From Candidatus Parcubacteria bacterium (GTDB lineage Bacteria > Patescibacteriota > Patescibacteriia > Patescibacteriales > UBA12075): DNA of 50,123 nt. The stretch spans positions 1-50,123 of the forward strand of contig PKTK01000013.1 in assembly GCA_002869165.1 (NCBI GenBank), read 5' to 3'. Within the stretch, counting starts at the first letter, position 1; the number at the start of each line of letters is the position of its first letter. A program made the translations under genes and the position numbers. The notes beneath the pieces were generated by a model that was not told the DNA's origin, did not search any database, and saw nothing but the letters and a program-made list of their open reading frames with translations. Of the stretch, positions 11,115 to 22,031 are shown piece after piece.

Positions 11115-11471
11115 TTAAAAAATATAAGGCCAAAAAATCAATATACCAATAATAGCTGACACCATTGCAGCTAATAAAACGGCAGCGGCCATAATATCTT
11201 TAATTTCTTTTACGTAATTGTTTAGTCGCGGTTTCAAAACATCTGCAATCCGCTCAACTGCAGAATTGGCAAATTCCATTAAAACAACCAAGCCAATTAA
11301 AAAAATAATTATTGATAACTCAATCCTATCTAATTTCAAAACAATCGCTAAAATTATAACCACCAGTCCCACAAATGATTGAATGTGTAAATTTTGTTCC
11401 TCTTTGTATGTTTTAACTAAACCTCTAAATGCATAGGTAAAGCTTTTATAAAGTCTTTTTACTCTAATCAT
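11115..11471 (-). CDS. diacylglycerol kinase family integral membrane protein
   Basis: SFTYAFRGLVKTYKEEQNLHIQ, EFANSAVERIADV, DIMAAAVLLAA. Confidence 0.88.
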   Translation of the reverse strand: MIRVKRLYKSFTYAFRGLVKTYKEEQNLHIQSFVGLVVIILAIVLKLDRIELSIIIFLIGLVVLMEFANSAVERIADVLKPRLNNYVKEIKDIMAAAVLLAAMVSAIIGILIFWPYIF

Positions 11472-11578
11472 AATTTTACGCTACTTGAAATCCCCATATA
11501 ACAGCAAACTGTATCAAAGAAATCATCAAAGTCAAAAAAACCAAAGCGAAGCTAAAAGTATACAAATGTAATATTATT

Positions 11579-11998
11579 TTACTTAACATATTTATTTTTA
11601 AATTCATTTAATATTTTTATCCCTTTTTCGATCATTGCCACTCTTTCTTCTTCTGTTTCGTCACTATCTCCAAGTAAATGTAATACCCCGTGTAAAATAA
11701 TAAACAATAATTCATCATGGGTATCATCAGAATAATATTTTGCTTGTCTTTTTATTTGATCAAAATCAACTATTAATTCTCCCAAAAAATCATCCTCTCC
11801 TTCAAATGATAAAACATCTGTAACAGAATCTTTTTTTCGATATTCTTTATTTATTTTTCTGATTTCCTTATCGTCAACAATTGCTATTGATATTTCCTTG
11901 TTCTTGAGTTCATATTTACCACTAATAAACTGTAAAAAATCTTCTAGCTCTTCTTCGTTAATTAAGCTTTCGCTAACATTATTAATATTTACTTCCAT
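11579..11998 (-). CDS. ybeY: endoribonuclease YbeY / rRNA maturation factor
   Basis: YRKKDSVTDVLSFE, HGVLHLLGDSDE. Confidence 0.93.
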   Translation of the reverse strand: MEVNINNVSESLINEEELEDFLQFISGKYELKNKEISIAIVDDKEIRKINKEYRKKDSVTDVLSFEGEDDFLGELIVDFDQIKRQAKYYSDDTHDELLFIILHGVLHLLGDSDETEEERVAMIEKGIKILNEFKNKYVK

Positions 11999-12000
11999 CT

Positions 12001-13047
12001 TTATTCACTAATAACTTCTAAGCTTTTTATCATTAAATCAAAAATATTCTTATAATACAATGTATTATCATCACCAATTACATAATTAAATACAATAACA
12101 TTTTTTGTCACAGGATGTTCAAGATAAACATTTAAGCCCGTATCACTCTTTATTCCCTGCCATTCACCGTTTGTTATTCTTAAACTTGGATCTATTTCGT
12201 TTATACACAAATAATCCATATACATTTCATCAAAACTATCAAAGTCATTATTTTCATCTGAAATAATTTGGATAAACTGCCCTCTACCTATATCTACAAT
12301 CAAAGATTCATTACCTGATATAGCCTCGACTGTCCATAGTTTACTTACATAGAAACTAAAAGCAAATTCTTTATTTAAGTATTTTTCAATATTAACATTG
12401 TAAATTAATTTTCCGCCAGATATTGGATCATACAAGTTCATTACTTCATCTTTGTCTGGATATGTATCGCTATCAGTGTCTTCAGAGTGCGGACTGGAAG
12501 TAAAAATAAGTTCCTCATAATCACTTAAGCCGTCTCTATCTGAATCTATCGGATCGACAAAAGATGAATTTATATCTTCAATCGTCTTGGTACTTGAGGC
12601 AGGGTCTTTATCATCGCTTGAACTAATATCATTCAAATATTTTTCAACTGCATCATCACTTGATACATTATCTACTTCTAAATCGTCCAAATCAGTTTTC
12701 TGCTCTTCTTTATCTTGTTTCTGATTATCTGTTTGTGATTGATCATTGGACTGATTTGTTTCGTTTATTTCTGGACTTACATCAAATTGTGGTCCTTTTT
12801 TTATAAAACTAAAATATATTACAAAAAAAGCAAAAACTAAAAAAATAAATCCCACCAGTAAAATAATAAATCCTGTTCCTTTAGCAGAATTTTTCTGACT
12901 AGTCACTTCAGTAGCTTTGTATCTTCTGGGCATCGTGTGAATAGTAATATTCTCTCCAAGATTTGCTTCTTCTTCACCTTCAACAATGTTTACATAATTT
13001 TTGTCTTGATTAGAGATTTGATTTATCTCCTTGTTTTCTTCTATCAT
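12001..13047 (-). CDS. single-TM protein with thrombospondin type 3-like calcium-binding repeats
   Basis: DSDRDGLSDYEELIFTSSPHSEDTDSDTYPDKDEV; TM GTGFIILLVGFIFLVFAFFVIYF. Confidence 0.7.
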   Translation of the reverse strand: MIEENKEINQISNQDKNYVNIVEGEEEANLGENITIHTMPRRYKATEVTSQKNSAKGTGFIILLVGFIFLVFAFFVIYFSFIKKGPQFDVSPEINETNQSNDQSQTDNQKQDKEEQKTDLDDLEVDNVSSDDAVEKYLNDISSSDDKDPASSTKTIEDINSSFVDPIDSDRDGLSDYEELIFTSSPHSEDTDSDTYPDKDEVMNLYDPISGGKLIYNVNIEKYLNKEFAFSFYVSKLWTVEAISGNESLIVDIGRGQFIQIISDENNDFDSFDEMYMDYLCINEIDPSLRITNGEWQGIKSDTGLNVYLEHPVTKNVIVFNYVIGDDNTLYYKNIFDLMIKSLEVISE

Positions 13048-13052
13048 ATAAA

Positions 13053-13802
13053 TTAATTTATACTATATAATTTACCTTCCCCATTTGGGTTATAGCCACT
13101 TTTTACTTCATCTCCATCTCCATATCCATCTCCGTCAGTATCGCTATTTGAATGATTTGTTTTATACACTTTTACTTCTTCTTTATCGAACAAACCATCT
13201 CCATCAGTGTCAACTAAATTTATATTTGTTCCTGCTACTAATTCCTCCTCATCACTTAGACCATCTCCATCGGTATCCAACACAAAATCAGAAGATTTTT
13301 CTATTTCAGTGTTGTTTGTTGTAGTTGGTTCTGAATTGTCTTCCTTTTTCAAAGTATTGGTACTGTTTACAATCTCATCCACAGAATCATTATTTTTTTT
13401 ATCGCTATTTAAAAAACCTTGAGAATTAACACTATTTATTTCGTCTATTCCAGAATTATTTGAACTGAGCGAAGCAAAAAACGCTCTATAAACATACACC
13501 CCAATCAAAGCAATAACTAACAAGGAAATTACCATTAAAGCGAAAACAATCAGTTTACTTTTAGTGTCCATGGTTTGAATTGGCATTTGTTCTACATTTT
13601 GCTGACCAATCTGTGCTGGAATGGTTTCCATCTGATTGAGATTTTTTGGTTGAAATGCTTCTGGTTTTGAATTGTCCATACCAGAAAAAATATCCTCAAC
13701 TGAATCATTCGGTCTTACATTCTTGGGTGAGGGAGGTTTGGGTTCTGACGGAACATTGGCTACTCCTCCATTTTGATCATTGTTTGGAATATCATCAAAC
13801 AT
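13053..13802 (-). CDS. membrane protein with thrombospondin type 3 repeats
   Basis: DTDGDGLSDEEELVAGTNINLVDTDGDGLFDKEEV...DTDGDGYGDGDEV. Confidence 0.75.
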   Translation of the reverse strand: MFDDIPNNDQNGGVANVPSEPKPPSPKNVRPNDSVEDIFSGMDNSKPEAFQPKNLNQMETIPAQIGQQNVEQMPIQTMDTKSKLIVFALMVISLLVIALIGVYVYRAFFASLSSNNSGIDEINSVNSQGFLNSDKKNNDSVDEIVNSTNTLKKEDNSEPTTTNNTEIEKSSDFVLDTDGDGLSDEEELVAGTNINLVDTDGDGLFDKEEVKVYKTNHSNSDTDGDGYGDGDEVKSGYNPNGEGKLYSIN

Positions 13803-13820
13803 AATTATTTATTTATTTTA

Positions 13821-16379
13821 TTATTCTTGTGTTCTTGTATCTAAGATTTCACTAAAAGGCCCTGGATTATCACTTTCATCAAGAGCTCTCACTCCAAAAT
13901 AATAAGTGGTGTCAGGATTCAAATCCTGTATCACAATAGAGGTATAAGACTCAGCATCTAATACAGCACCAAAAGGTGGTCCCTCAAACAAACCATAAGA
14001 AACTTCATACCTGTCTGCATCAGCTAATTCATTCCAGGACAATTTAATATAACTAGAAACAACATCGCTTATTTCAAAACCTGTTACAACATCTGGTGCG
14101 CTTTCATCTTTTGGAATAATGTATTTCTCACCAAAAAATGAACTTTCAGAATTATCACTTGTATATGATGTTACATTAAAATAATAAGTTTTACCATTCT
14201 CTAACTTCTCAGCTGTATATTCAGTATTTCCCGGAATTTCCACATAAGAATCATAATCTCCACTCCTTGTTCCCCAATAAACTTTGTAACCAGCAGCACC
14301 AGAAACTGGAGTCCATGACAAATGAACTGCGCCACCATCAGAGGATGATTCTACATTTGAAATCGTTTGAATACTACCAACTGGTGGCGGTGCTTTATAT
14401 GAAAAATAATGTTGGCTCATGACTCCAGGAGCTAAAGAACCAGAAGTACCTACGCTATCAAAAGCTGGTAAATCATCAAAAGTACCAACTCCACCATCAT
14501 CTCGACAATAATAAATATCATAATTATACGTATTTGGATTTGGCTTCCATGGCTCCCAGACGCCATTTTCTATTGGTGGCCAAGGGTTCTCGCAAACAAA
14601 AAGATAAACCGGAGCTTCCGCACTCAAACCATCTCCCATCATAGATGAATTTGATCCAGAATAAGGATTCATATTGATCACTGCTTCAATCACGCTTCTA
14701 CCATCAACTACACCAGGCACAGCTTGGACCAACCTCTCGTTTTTAGCTAAATCAGAAACGTTATCAAATCTAGCCACTCCTTCATTATGGCTACTAATTA
14801 CCCAATCCCAATTATAACCATCCATTGGTGAAAGAACTTGATTATCTCCACTTAAAGCCTGGGCTATAAATAATTTATCTCCATCTCTAACAGTATCAAA
14901 AGTTGGATTATCAGCTACTACGGAATCATCTTCACTAGCCGAATCTTGACTAGTTTTAAATAAATATGAGCTTGGTTCTATGTTTACATTTTCGACCACA
15001 CATACACCACCTGTGCCATTTTGATCTGAAATTGTTGTAAAAGTTTGATGAAAGTGGCCATCCATGCTTACACCCCAAAAACTCAGTATTCCCTGGTCGG
15101 TTTCATCATTCAAGTCCAAATCACCTAAAATAATCACATGATAAAGAGTAGAAACATCCAGAAAGCTATTAGGAGAAAAAATAACATCATCGCCAACCGA
15201 TCTAGATGTGCCATTTATCACACAAGCATTTAGCCCTGAAGTACCAAATGAAAAAGCTGATAATATACTTGCATCATCAAGATATCGCGTATCAGATGGA
15301 CAAGTACTTCCGTATTCACCAACAATTAAGACATTCTTAGACAATGATCCAGCATTCATGTTTTGATTAAAAGTTATTCTAATTTCAGAATTAGTACAAA
15401 CATCACTACTACTATCACTTGGAATAACTGACTGAACAACTGGACGAGGACGACAACAAGTATCATCAGAGCAACCAGAACTATAGCCACATTGAGCATC
15501 ACTTGAACAACCGCAACAAACACCCTTATCAGCACCAGGACATCTTCCCTCAACATTAGTACAGCTCAAAGTTGGATACATGAGTTTGCACTGATCTTCT
15601 TCAGTTCCGGCCAAAGTCATATCACAACAACACTCACAGCTTGAGTCACCCAAGCCACAACTATTATCACTACAACCTGATGAACCAGTACAAGAAAGTC
15701 CAGCTCGACATGGAATATTACATAAATTTTCACTAGGATTATAGCAAGAATCTGTATTATCAATCACACACTGACATCTAGCATCACAGGAATAATATGC
15801 ACCAAAATTTGATTGACAGTAAGAATCGTTGGGAACACACATATCACCCGAAGATGAACATTGCATAGGCAAGGAACCAAGACCAGAACCTCCGCCATAA
15901 CCACCACTTCCTCCTAAACTGTTGCCTCCTCCATTTAAATTTGCTCCTGTTGTAACTCGGTAAATTGCATCAATAGCAAAACTAGCCAAAGCAAAAGCTG
16001 AAAGAACTATAATAAGTCCAATGATACCACTAATCAATGTTTTTTTGGCCAAACTAATCTTATCTGGATTCCCCCCTGACATCATCCACATAAAACCAGC
16101 ATACATGATGATAACTATAGCTATTATTCCTAAAAATCCTAAAGCTAAATTGATTATATTAGCTATAATATATCTAGGATCATCATTGCCTAGTCCAATT
16201 CTATTTTGTACCCCTTCAGCTGTTTGCCCCCACAAGGTAGCATCAGATGAACCAGTATTGCTATTATAACCAGTTGAGTCAGCCAAGACTGGATTGAGCT
16301 GAAAGAAAAAAAATATAAATGCTACAAAAAACAAACTATACAAACATAGTTTGGAATTTTTTTTAAAAAAACCTAACAT
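13821..16379 (-). CDS. large surface protein: VirB2/TrbC-like N-terminal membrane domain, Cys-rich region, Ig-like and two fibronectin III domains
   Basis: N-terminal NIINLALGFLGIIAIVIIMYAGFMWMMSGGNPDKISLAKKTLISGIIGLIIVLSAFALASFAI; many Cys; VHLSWTPVSGAAGYKVYWG and IKLSWNELADADRYEVSYG FN3-type motifs. Confidence 0.75.
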   Translation of the reverse strand: MLGFFKKNSKLCLYSLFFVAFIFFFFQLNPVLADSTGYNSNTGSSDATLWGQTAEGVQNRIGLGNDDPRYIIANIINLALGFLGIIAIVIIMYAGFMWMMSGGNPDKISLAKKTLISGIIGLIIVLSAFALASFAIDAIYRVTTGANLNGGGNSLGGSGGYGGGSGLGSLPMQCSSSGDMCVPNDSYCQSNFGAYYSCDARCQCVIDNTDSCYNPSENLCNIPCRAGLSCTGSSGCSDNSCGLGDSSCECCCDMTLAGTEEDQCKLMYPTLSCTNVEGRCPGADKGVCCGCSSDAQCGYSSGCSDDTCCRPRPVVQSVIPSDSSSDVCTNSEIRITFNQNMNAGSLSKNVLIVGEYGSTCPSDTRYLDDASILSAFSFGTSGLNACVINGTSRSVGDDVIFSPNSFLDVSTLYHVIILGDLDLNDETDQGILSFWGVSMDGHFHQTFTTISDQNGTGGVCVVENVNIEPSSYLFKTSQDSASEDDSVVADNPTFDTVRDGDKLFIAQALSGDNQVLSPMDGYNWDWVISSHNEGVARFDNVSDLAKNERLVQAVPGVVDGRSVIEAVINMNPYSGSNSSMMGDGLSAEAPVYLFVCENPWPPIENGVWEPWKPNPNTYNYDIYYCRDDGGVGTFDDLPAFDSVGTSGSLAPGVMSQHYFSYKAPPPVGSIQTISNVESSSDGGAVHLSWTPVSGAAGYKVYWGTRSGDYDSYVEIPGNTEYTAEKLENGKTYYFNVTSYTSDNSESSFFGEKYIIPKDESAPDVVTGFEISDVVSSYIKLSWNELADADRYEVSYGLFEGPPFGAVLDAESYTSIVIQDLNPDTTYYFGVRALDESDNPGPFSEILDTRTQE

Positions 16380-16476
16380 GAATAATTTATAATAAATTTA
16401 GATTGACTAATCCACAGTTTTATAATAATATTATAACATAAATTTAAGTCTTTGAGCAAATATTTATTTATAAGCT

Positions 16477-17940
16477 ATGACCATAGAGCAAATTACCAAT
16501 AAATTAAAAAATGAAAGACCCGAGGCAGACCTTGACTTGGTTAAATTAGCTTATGATTTTGCTCTAAAAGCACACGGAAAACAAAAAAGAAAAAGCGGAG
16601 AACCTTACATCCAACACAGCCTACATACTACCTTTTTACTTCTACAAATCAAGGCTGATTTACCCACTATCATTGCTGGACTCCTTCACGATGTGCCAGA
16701 AGACACTGATAAAACACTTGAAGATGTAGAAAAAGAATTTGGCTCAGAAATTGCTGGTCTAGTTGAAGGTATTACCAAATTAAGCAAAATCAAATATCGC
16801 GGAGTTGAGCGCTACAGAGAATCACTAAGAAAAATGTTCATAGCTATGGCTCAAGATTTGAGAGTTATTTTAATAAAATTTTGTGATCGCCTACATAATC
16901 TTCGCACCCTAGATGCTCTGCCTAAAGAAAAAAGACAAAGAATCGCTAATGAAACTATGGAAATATACGCACCAATTGCCGGGTTACTAGGGGTTTGGCG
17001 ACTCAAGTGGCAAATGGAGGATATTTGTTTCAAATATTTGTATCCTGAAGAATATAAAAAACTAGAATACAAATATGAAGTTGAAAAAAAGGTAGAACGC
17101 AATCAATATACCTTGAAAATAAAAAATATTCTTGGTCAAAAACTTAAAAACGAAAATATTAGCTTCAATATTGAAAATAGATTTAAACATCTCTACAGCA
17201 TTTAAAAAAAAATGCAAAAAAAGGACAGAAAATTTGATGAAATATATGACGTATTTGCTCTGCGTATCATTGTTCCTTCTATTTCTGATTGCTACAAAAC
17301 CCTAGGTATTATTCATAGTTTGTGGCGACCTAAATCAGATCGCATCAAAGACTATATAGCTGTACCAAAACCAAATGGTTACCGTTCCCTACATACAACC
17401 GTATATGGACCTGACAATAAAGCGTGCGAATTCCAGATCAGAACCCAAGAAATGCATGAAGAATCACTCTACGGTATTGCTGCTCACTGGCATTATAAAG
17501 AAAAAAGTGAACCAGGTTCATCCAAACAACAACCTCGCTGGGTAAAAGATATTTTAAATATTCAAAGACACGCTGAAAATACTAGTGACTTTATTGATAA
17601 AATGAAAGTTGATGTATTCCATAATCGCATCTTTGTTTTTTCACCAGAGGGTGACGTGTTTGACTTGCCTGAAGGAGCTACACCCGTTGATTTTGCTTAT
17701 GTGGTTCACACTGAAATCGGCAATAAAGCTAGTGGCGCCCTTATCAATAATAAAATGGCGACACTAGACACTGAACTTAGAAATGGTGATCAGGTTGAAA
17801 TTATTATAGATAAAAACCGCAAAGGACCAAACAGGGATTGGCTTAAGTTTGTTAAAACCAATCGAGCCAAAGATAAGATCAGACACGCATCCAGTCAATC
17901 TCGCTTTGATCAGATCAAGAAAATTATTCAGGGAATATAG
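16477..17940 (+). pseudogene. RelA/SpoT (p)ppGpp synthetase/hydrolase interrupted by one in-frame TAA (17203-17205)
   Basis: HD domain GLLHDVPEDT; ..RFKHLYSI-TAA-KKMQKKDRKFDEIYDVFALRIIV; PKPNGYRSLHTTV; TGS domain VFSPEGDVFDLPEGATPVDFAY. Confidence 0.88.
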
Positions 17941-17999
17941 TTATATTAATTTTCAATTTTTAATTTATAATTTCTAAACAATTTTTAATCTAAAAATAA

Positions 18000-18030
18000 A
18001 AAAACCGCTCTAAACGCGGTTTTTGTTTTT
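18000..18030. terminator. bidirectional terminator between convergent genes
   Basis: aaaaccgctctaaacgcggttttt. Confidence 0.75.
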
Positions 18031-18033
18031 GAA

Positions 18034-18828
18034 TTAGTTTATGGGGGCTTTGTTTTTCATACACCATTCCAGTTCCAAGTAACTTTCTTTGATCGCAATT
18101 CCAATCTCTCGTAATTCATTTAGTAGATCAAGGCTTGCTCCGCTCAAATCAACCCAATCGTTGATTCTATCCATAGCTTCTAAGAGCGATTTGAAGTTTA
18201 GTCCTTTATTTGCAATCAGAAATTCATCATATTCATATGGCTCTGCCTCATCCCCATCTTCATCAGAAAAAATACTGTCAGTTATTTCTATCTTTTGATG
18301 TTCTAAGATATGATCGAATAAATCTTCATAGACAGCACACTCCAAATTATCTTTTGCTGCCTCATAAAAAGCAAAGAGTAAGCAACCTTGTCTATAGTTA
18401 TAAATATCCAAAAGATTGCCAATTCTTGGAATAGCTTTTTTCGCCTTTCTTTTTTCGTTCAAAGGAAATAGCCATTTCAATTTCTTTATCTTTTTTTCAC
18501 CAACATTTTGCATATCACCAAGTGAAAAATCTGTTTTTCTGCTCTCAGGTACTTCTTCCAAGAAAAAGTTATCAAGCGCATCCTGGTAATCAAGAAATAG
18601 TTTATAAAAATTTACTTTCTTTTCACAACCATTTTTTATATAAACTATTTTCCAAATAAGTAAATAACATCTTTCTACACCATCATCTCTTTCCGACACT
18701 TCAAAAAGCTTTCTCTCAAGATCACAAACCATACATTCATTTAAAAATCGATCAAACCATCCCAGATTGAGTTCAATATTCTCCTCTTTGCTAATTTCCA
18801 AAAGTTTTACATCCCATCTCATATTCAC
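18034..18828 (-). CDS. hypothetical protein
   Basis: 264-aa ORF with AGGAGAG RBS upstream of ATG. Confidence 0.65.
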   Translation of the reverse strand: MNMRWDVKLLEISKEENIELNLGWFDRFLNECMVCDLERKLFEVSERDDGVERCYLLIWKIVYIKNGCEKKVNFYKLFLDYQDALDNFFLEEVPESRKTDFSLGDMQNVGEKKIKKLKWLFPLNEKRKAKKAIPRIGNLLDIYNYRQGCLLFAFYEAAKDNLECAVYEDLFDHILEHQKIEITDSIFSDEDGDEAEPYEYDEFLIANKGLNFKSLLEAMDRINDWVDLSGASLDLLNELREIGIAIKESYLELEWCMKNKAPIN

Positions 18829-18964
18829 TCTCCTTTATTTTTAAAAGACCAAAATTATTTTTTTCAAATTATCACAATAAAAAAATATTTGTAAATAAAC
18901 AAAAAAATGCCAAAGCGCATTTTTTTATTTCCTAAAAGCTAACAGCTAAAACCTATAAGCTAAT

Positions 18965-19582
18965 TTAGTGTTTCATTATCTCTTGTATTTCCTCTGACTC
19001 CTTAAAATCTTTCTCAACGGCTATTTGCTCGCTCTTATCCATTTCCTTTTTATGCTTTTTCTGATTAAGACGAACTAATTTGATTATCACATCTCGAACT
19101 TCGTCAGGATTTGGCACCTGATGAAAAAAGAATCTGCTCTTGGTGCCAGCTGTTTGCACATAAACATTACCATACTTAAACATAGTTGGTATGAAGCCTT
19201 GTACTTCACTCGTTACATCCTGAATTCGGAAAAGTTTTTGCTCTGAAATAATACGAGAAAAAAAGCCTTTCTGTTGAATATCTATTATTCTCTCACTAGT
19301 AATAATCCATACATCCAAATAATAATCTATAAAAGAAAAAAAGAAAAAAAGCCAGACAAAAAGATAATAAGCGCTGGTTGAAAGAATAATAATAGCTAAA
19401 TATGTGGGAGAACTAAACATTTCTGGATAACTGATTAGCATAACTGCAAAAAAACCAAAAGGAATAATACACAAAAACATAAAAAACAAAATTTTCAAAA
19501 ATAATACAAAAAAATCTCGCCTGATTATTCTGACTATTTCTTCATTTTTTATTTTGTTTGGCAAACGATAAAGATTGAACAT
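18965..19582 (-). CDS. PH domain-containing membrane protein (bPH2/DUF304-like)
   Basis: Two TMs then WIITSERIIDIQQKGFFSRIISEQKLFRIQDVTSEVQGFIPTMFKYGNVYVQTAG. Confidence 0.75.
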   Translation of the reverse strand: MFNLYRLPNKIKNEEIVRIIRRDFFVLFLKILFFMFLCIIPFGFFAVMLISYPEMFSSPTYLAIIILSTSAYYLFVWLFFFFSFIDYYLDVWIITSERIIDIQQKGFFSRIISEQKLFRIQDVTSEVQGFIPTMFKYGNVYVQTAGTKSRFFFHQVPNPDEVRDVIIKLVRLNQKKHKKEMDKSEQIAVEKDFKESEEIQEIMKH

Positions 19583-19583
19583 A

Positions 19584-19838
19584 TTAAAAACTGTAAGGAG
19601 AATTATTTATATTGGATGAATCAAATATAACTAAAGTCCAATCAAATTGATTTATATAATAAACAGAAATTGAAAGCATAAACAAGGCAACCAAAATATA
19701 TAATACTATCACAGCATAAGTTGATAATTTTTTAAAACCAAACTTAAACATATGATACAAAGCAATCACTGAAAAAATAGCCCATACCACTATAAAGGCA
19801 AAATATAAGTATAAAAAAAATGAAAGTTTGATTGTCAT
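19584..19838 (-). CDS. small membrane protein
   Basis: 84-aa hydrophobic ORF abutting the next gene. Confidence 0.5.
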   Translation of the reverse strand: MTIKLSFFLYLYFAFIVVWAIFSVIALYHMFKFGFKKLSTYAVIVLYILVALFMLSISVYYINQFDWTLVIFDSSNINNSPYSF

Positions 19839-20170
19839 TTTTATTTTCTAATCTAATAACTAATTAATTACTAATTCACTAATAGATGATACCAACACTT
19901 CACTACACTTGTCATTCCTTTGGATATTAGCTAATTCATTTATAAAAAAAGTAGCTTCGCCTATATTTTTTACCCCCTCTTAATCTACCCCAGAGCACCC
20001 TCTCTTGCCTTTGGCAATTCACCTTGTCTCCCTTAAAACAAGAAGGGAAGACTTAATATTATTATTTAAACCCCAAGACTCAAGGGAAGATCCGTCTCTT
20101 TAAAAATGATAAAGCAGGATGCTTTTATTTGGTATTTATAAATTTGTAATTAATTGGCTATTAGTTCAGT

Positions 20171-21193
20171 TTAAACCATCTTCTTCTGCCCAGGCTTTTC
20201 ACGTTTCAGATGCCTGTAGGCTATGTCAGTTACTACCCTACCTCGTGGACTTCTATCAATAAATCCAAGTCTCATGAGATATGGCTCATAAACATCTTCA
20301 ATTGTAGACATGTCTTCACCACTAGCTGCAGCAATAGTATTTAAACCAACTGGTCCACCGGAAAATTTATCAATTATCATTTCCAAAATCTTCCGGTCAA
20401 CAAAATCAAGCCCTAATTCATCAACTTCCAGCATATTAAAAGCCCCCTGACAATGCTTAGCTTCGATTACTCCATTTCCCTTTACCTCGCAATAATCTCT
20501 TACCCTCTTGAGTAAACGGTTAGCAACTCTAGGGGTTCGCCTGGATCTAGTGGAAATATTTTTACATGACTCAATATCAATATCTACTCCCAAAATCCCC
20601 GCATTCCTTCTAATAATTTTCTCAATATCTTCATGATCATAAAAATTCAAATGAAATATCATCCCAAACCTATCCCTAAGCGGTGCCGACAACATACTGG
20701 CTTTGGTGGTTGCACCAATTATAGTAATAGGGGGCAATTCAATTCGTAGGGTTCTGGCTTGTGGGCCTTTGCCAATAATAATATCAAGAGCTGAATCCTC
20801 CATGGCAGGATAAAGAATCTCTTCAATAGTTTTGTTAAGTCTATGAATTTCATCAATGAATAAAACATCTCCCTCTTGCAAATTGGTAAGAATAGCTGCC
20901 AGATCACCTGACTTTTCTATGGCTGGGCCTGAGGTGATTTTGATCCCTACTCCCATTTCATTGGCCATAATATGAGCTAAAGTAGTTTTGCCTAAACCAG
21001 GAGCCCCGTAGAGCAAAACATGTTCGAGAGGCTCTCTACGATTCTTAGCTGCCTGCATAGAAATAAGCAAATTTTCTTTGATACGTTCTTGTCCTACATA
21101 TTCATTAAGCTTTTTTGGACGCAATGAAAAATCAAGCTGAGAATCCTCACCTTTTTCATCTGTATCTATTATTCTATTTTTTTCTTCTTGCAT
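20171..21193 (-). CDS. ruvB: Holliday junction branch migration DNA helicase RuvB
   Basis: [62 protein letters not shown]. Confidence 0.97.
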   Translation of the reverse strand: MQEEKNRIIDTDEKGEDSQLDFSLRPKKLNEYVGQERIKENLLISMQAAKNRREPLEHVLLYGAPGLGKTTLAHIMANEMGVGIKITSGPAIEKSGDLAAILTNLQEGDVLFIDEIHRLNKTIEEILYPAMEDSALDIIIGKGPQARTLRIELPPITIIGATTKASMLSAPLRDRFGMIFHLNFYDHEDIEKIIRRNAGILGVDIDIESCKNISTRSRRTPRVANRLLKRVRDYCEVKGNGVIEAKHCQGAFNMLEVDELGLDFVDRKILEMIIDKFSGGPVGLNTIAAASGEDMSTIEDVYEPYLMRLGFIDRSPRGRVVTDIAYRHLKREKPGQKKMV

Positions 21194-21281
21194 ATTATAA
21201 TTATACTTTTTTTCATAGTTTTAGACAAATTTTTATTTTGTCAATACAAAAACCCTGATATTTTCATACCAGGGCAACGTT

Positions 21282-21542
21282 TTAGCTCATTATGGTGCTA
21301 AATTTTGATGTAAAAATTATGAAGAGAACATGACAAAAAAAACAAATACAAAGCAAAAAACGCGGAATAATGAAAATAAAAATAGCGCATGCAATGACGA
21401 TAAATAGTTGCTGAAAGTCATTTATTGCCCCTCTCATTATGCTTTGTGCAACAAGCATCAACCAAGCTAAAATTGTCATAACTGTAAAAAACGGTAATAA
21501 CTTTTTTGAAAAACACCACGCCTGCAAAATTTTCTCTTCCAT
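21282..21542 (-). CDS. small membrane protein
   Basis: 86-aa hydrophobic ORF, AGGAGAGAG RBS. Confidence 0.5.
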   Translation of the reverse strand: MEEKILQAWCFSKKLLPFFTVMTILAWLMLVAQSIMRGAINDFQQLFIVIACAIFIFIIPRFLLCICFFCHVLFIIFTSKFSTIMS

Positions 21543-21660
21543 TTTCTCTCTCCTATTTTTTTAATCAACAAAAAGATCTTATTAATATTACAACTAAAAT
21601 AATATCAAAACAATAAAATGTCAAGAAAAAATCCCTGTCTGTAGCAGGGATTTTAAAAAG

Positions 21661-21978
21661 TTAATAAGGCTCATTCTTGAATTCTCCTCTTATATACATA
21701 CGAAGAGAGATTAACGCAAAAAAAAGAACGGGTACAAATGAGCAGGAAAAACAAATAATAGCAAAATCAGCTAAAACAGAAGCTAATTTTTCAGTTATAT
21801 ACAAATGTCTAAGTAACATAAAGCTCGCTGTCAAGATTGCAATGCCCTTGATCAACTGATCGAGCTCATCTCCTTGAATTGTTTTTTTGTTATACAAAAA
21901 ACAATCCCAGGCACAGCTAAATTTTGCAATTGAATATAACAAAAACATTAAAGCTATCAATACAATAAAAATTTCCAT
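21661..21978 (-). CDS. small membrane protein
   Basis: 105-aa hydrophobic ORF, AAAGGAG RBS, downstream terminator aatccctgtctgtagcagggatttt. Confidence 0.5.
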   Translation of the reverse strand: MEIFIVLIALMFLLYSIAKFSCAWDCFLYNKKTIQGDELDQLIKGIAILTASFMLLRHLYITEKLASVLADFAIICFSCSFVPVLFFALISLRMYIRGEFKNEPY

Positions 21979-22031
21979 TTCATTATCTCCTTTTTTTAAA
22001 AGTTCAAATTTTTCTTATTATTATATTTGTT

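Noticed and set aside
13085-13422. Plus-strand ORFs 13085-13324 and 13207-13422
   Set aside because: Antisense to the repetitive TSP3 coding region, whose biased codons create open frames.
15374-15556. 60-aa minus-strand ORF MLREDVLVLIRVFVAVVQ...
   Set aside because: Alternative frame inside the 852-aa surface protein, Cys-rich region read out of frame.
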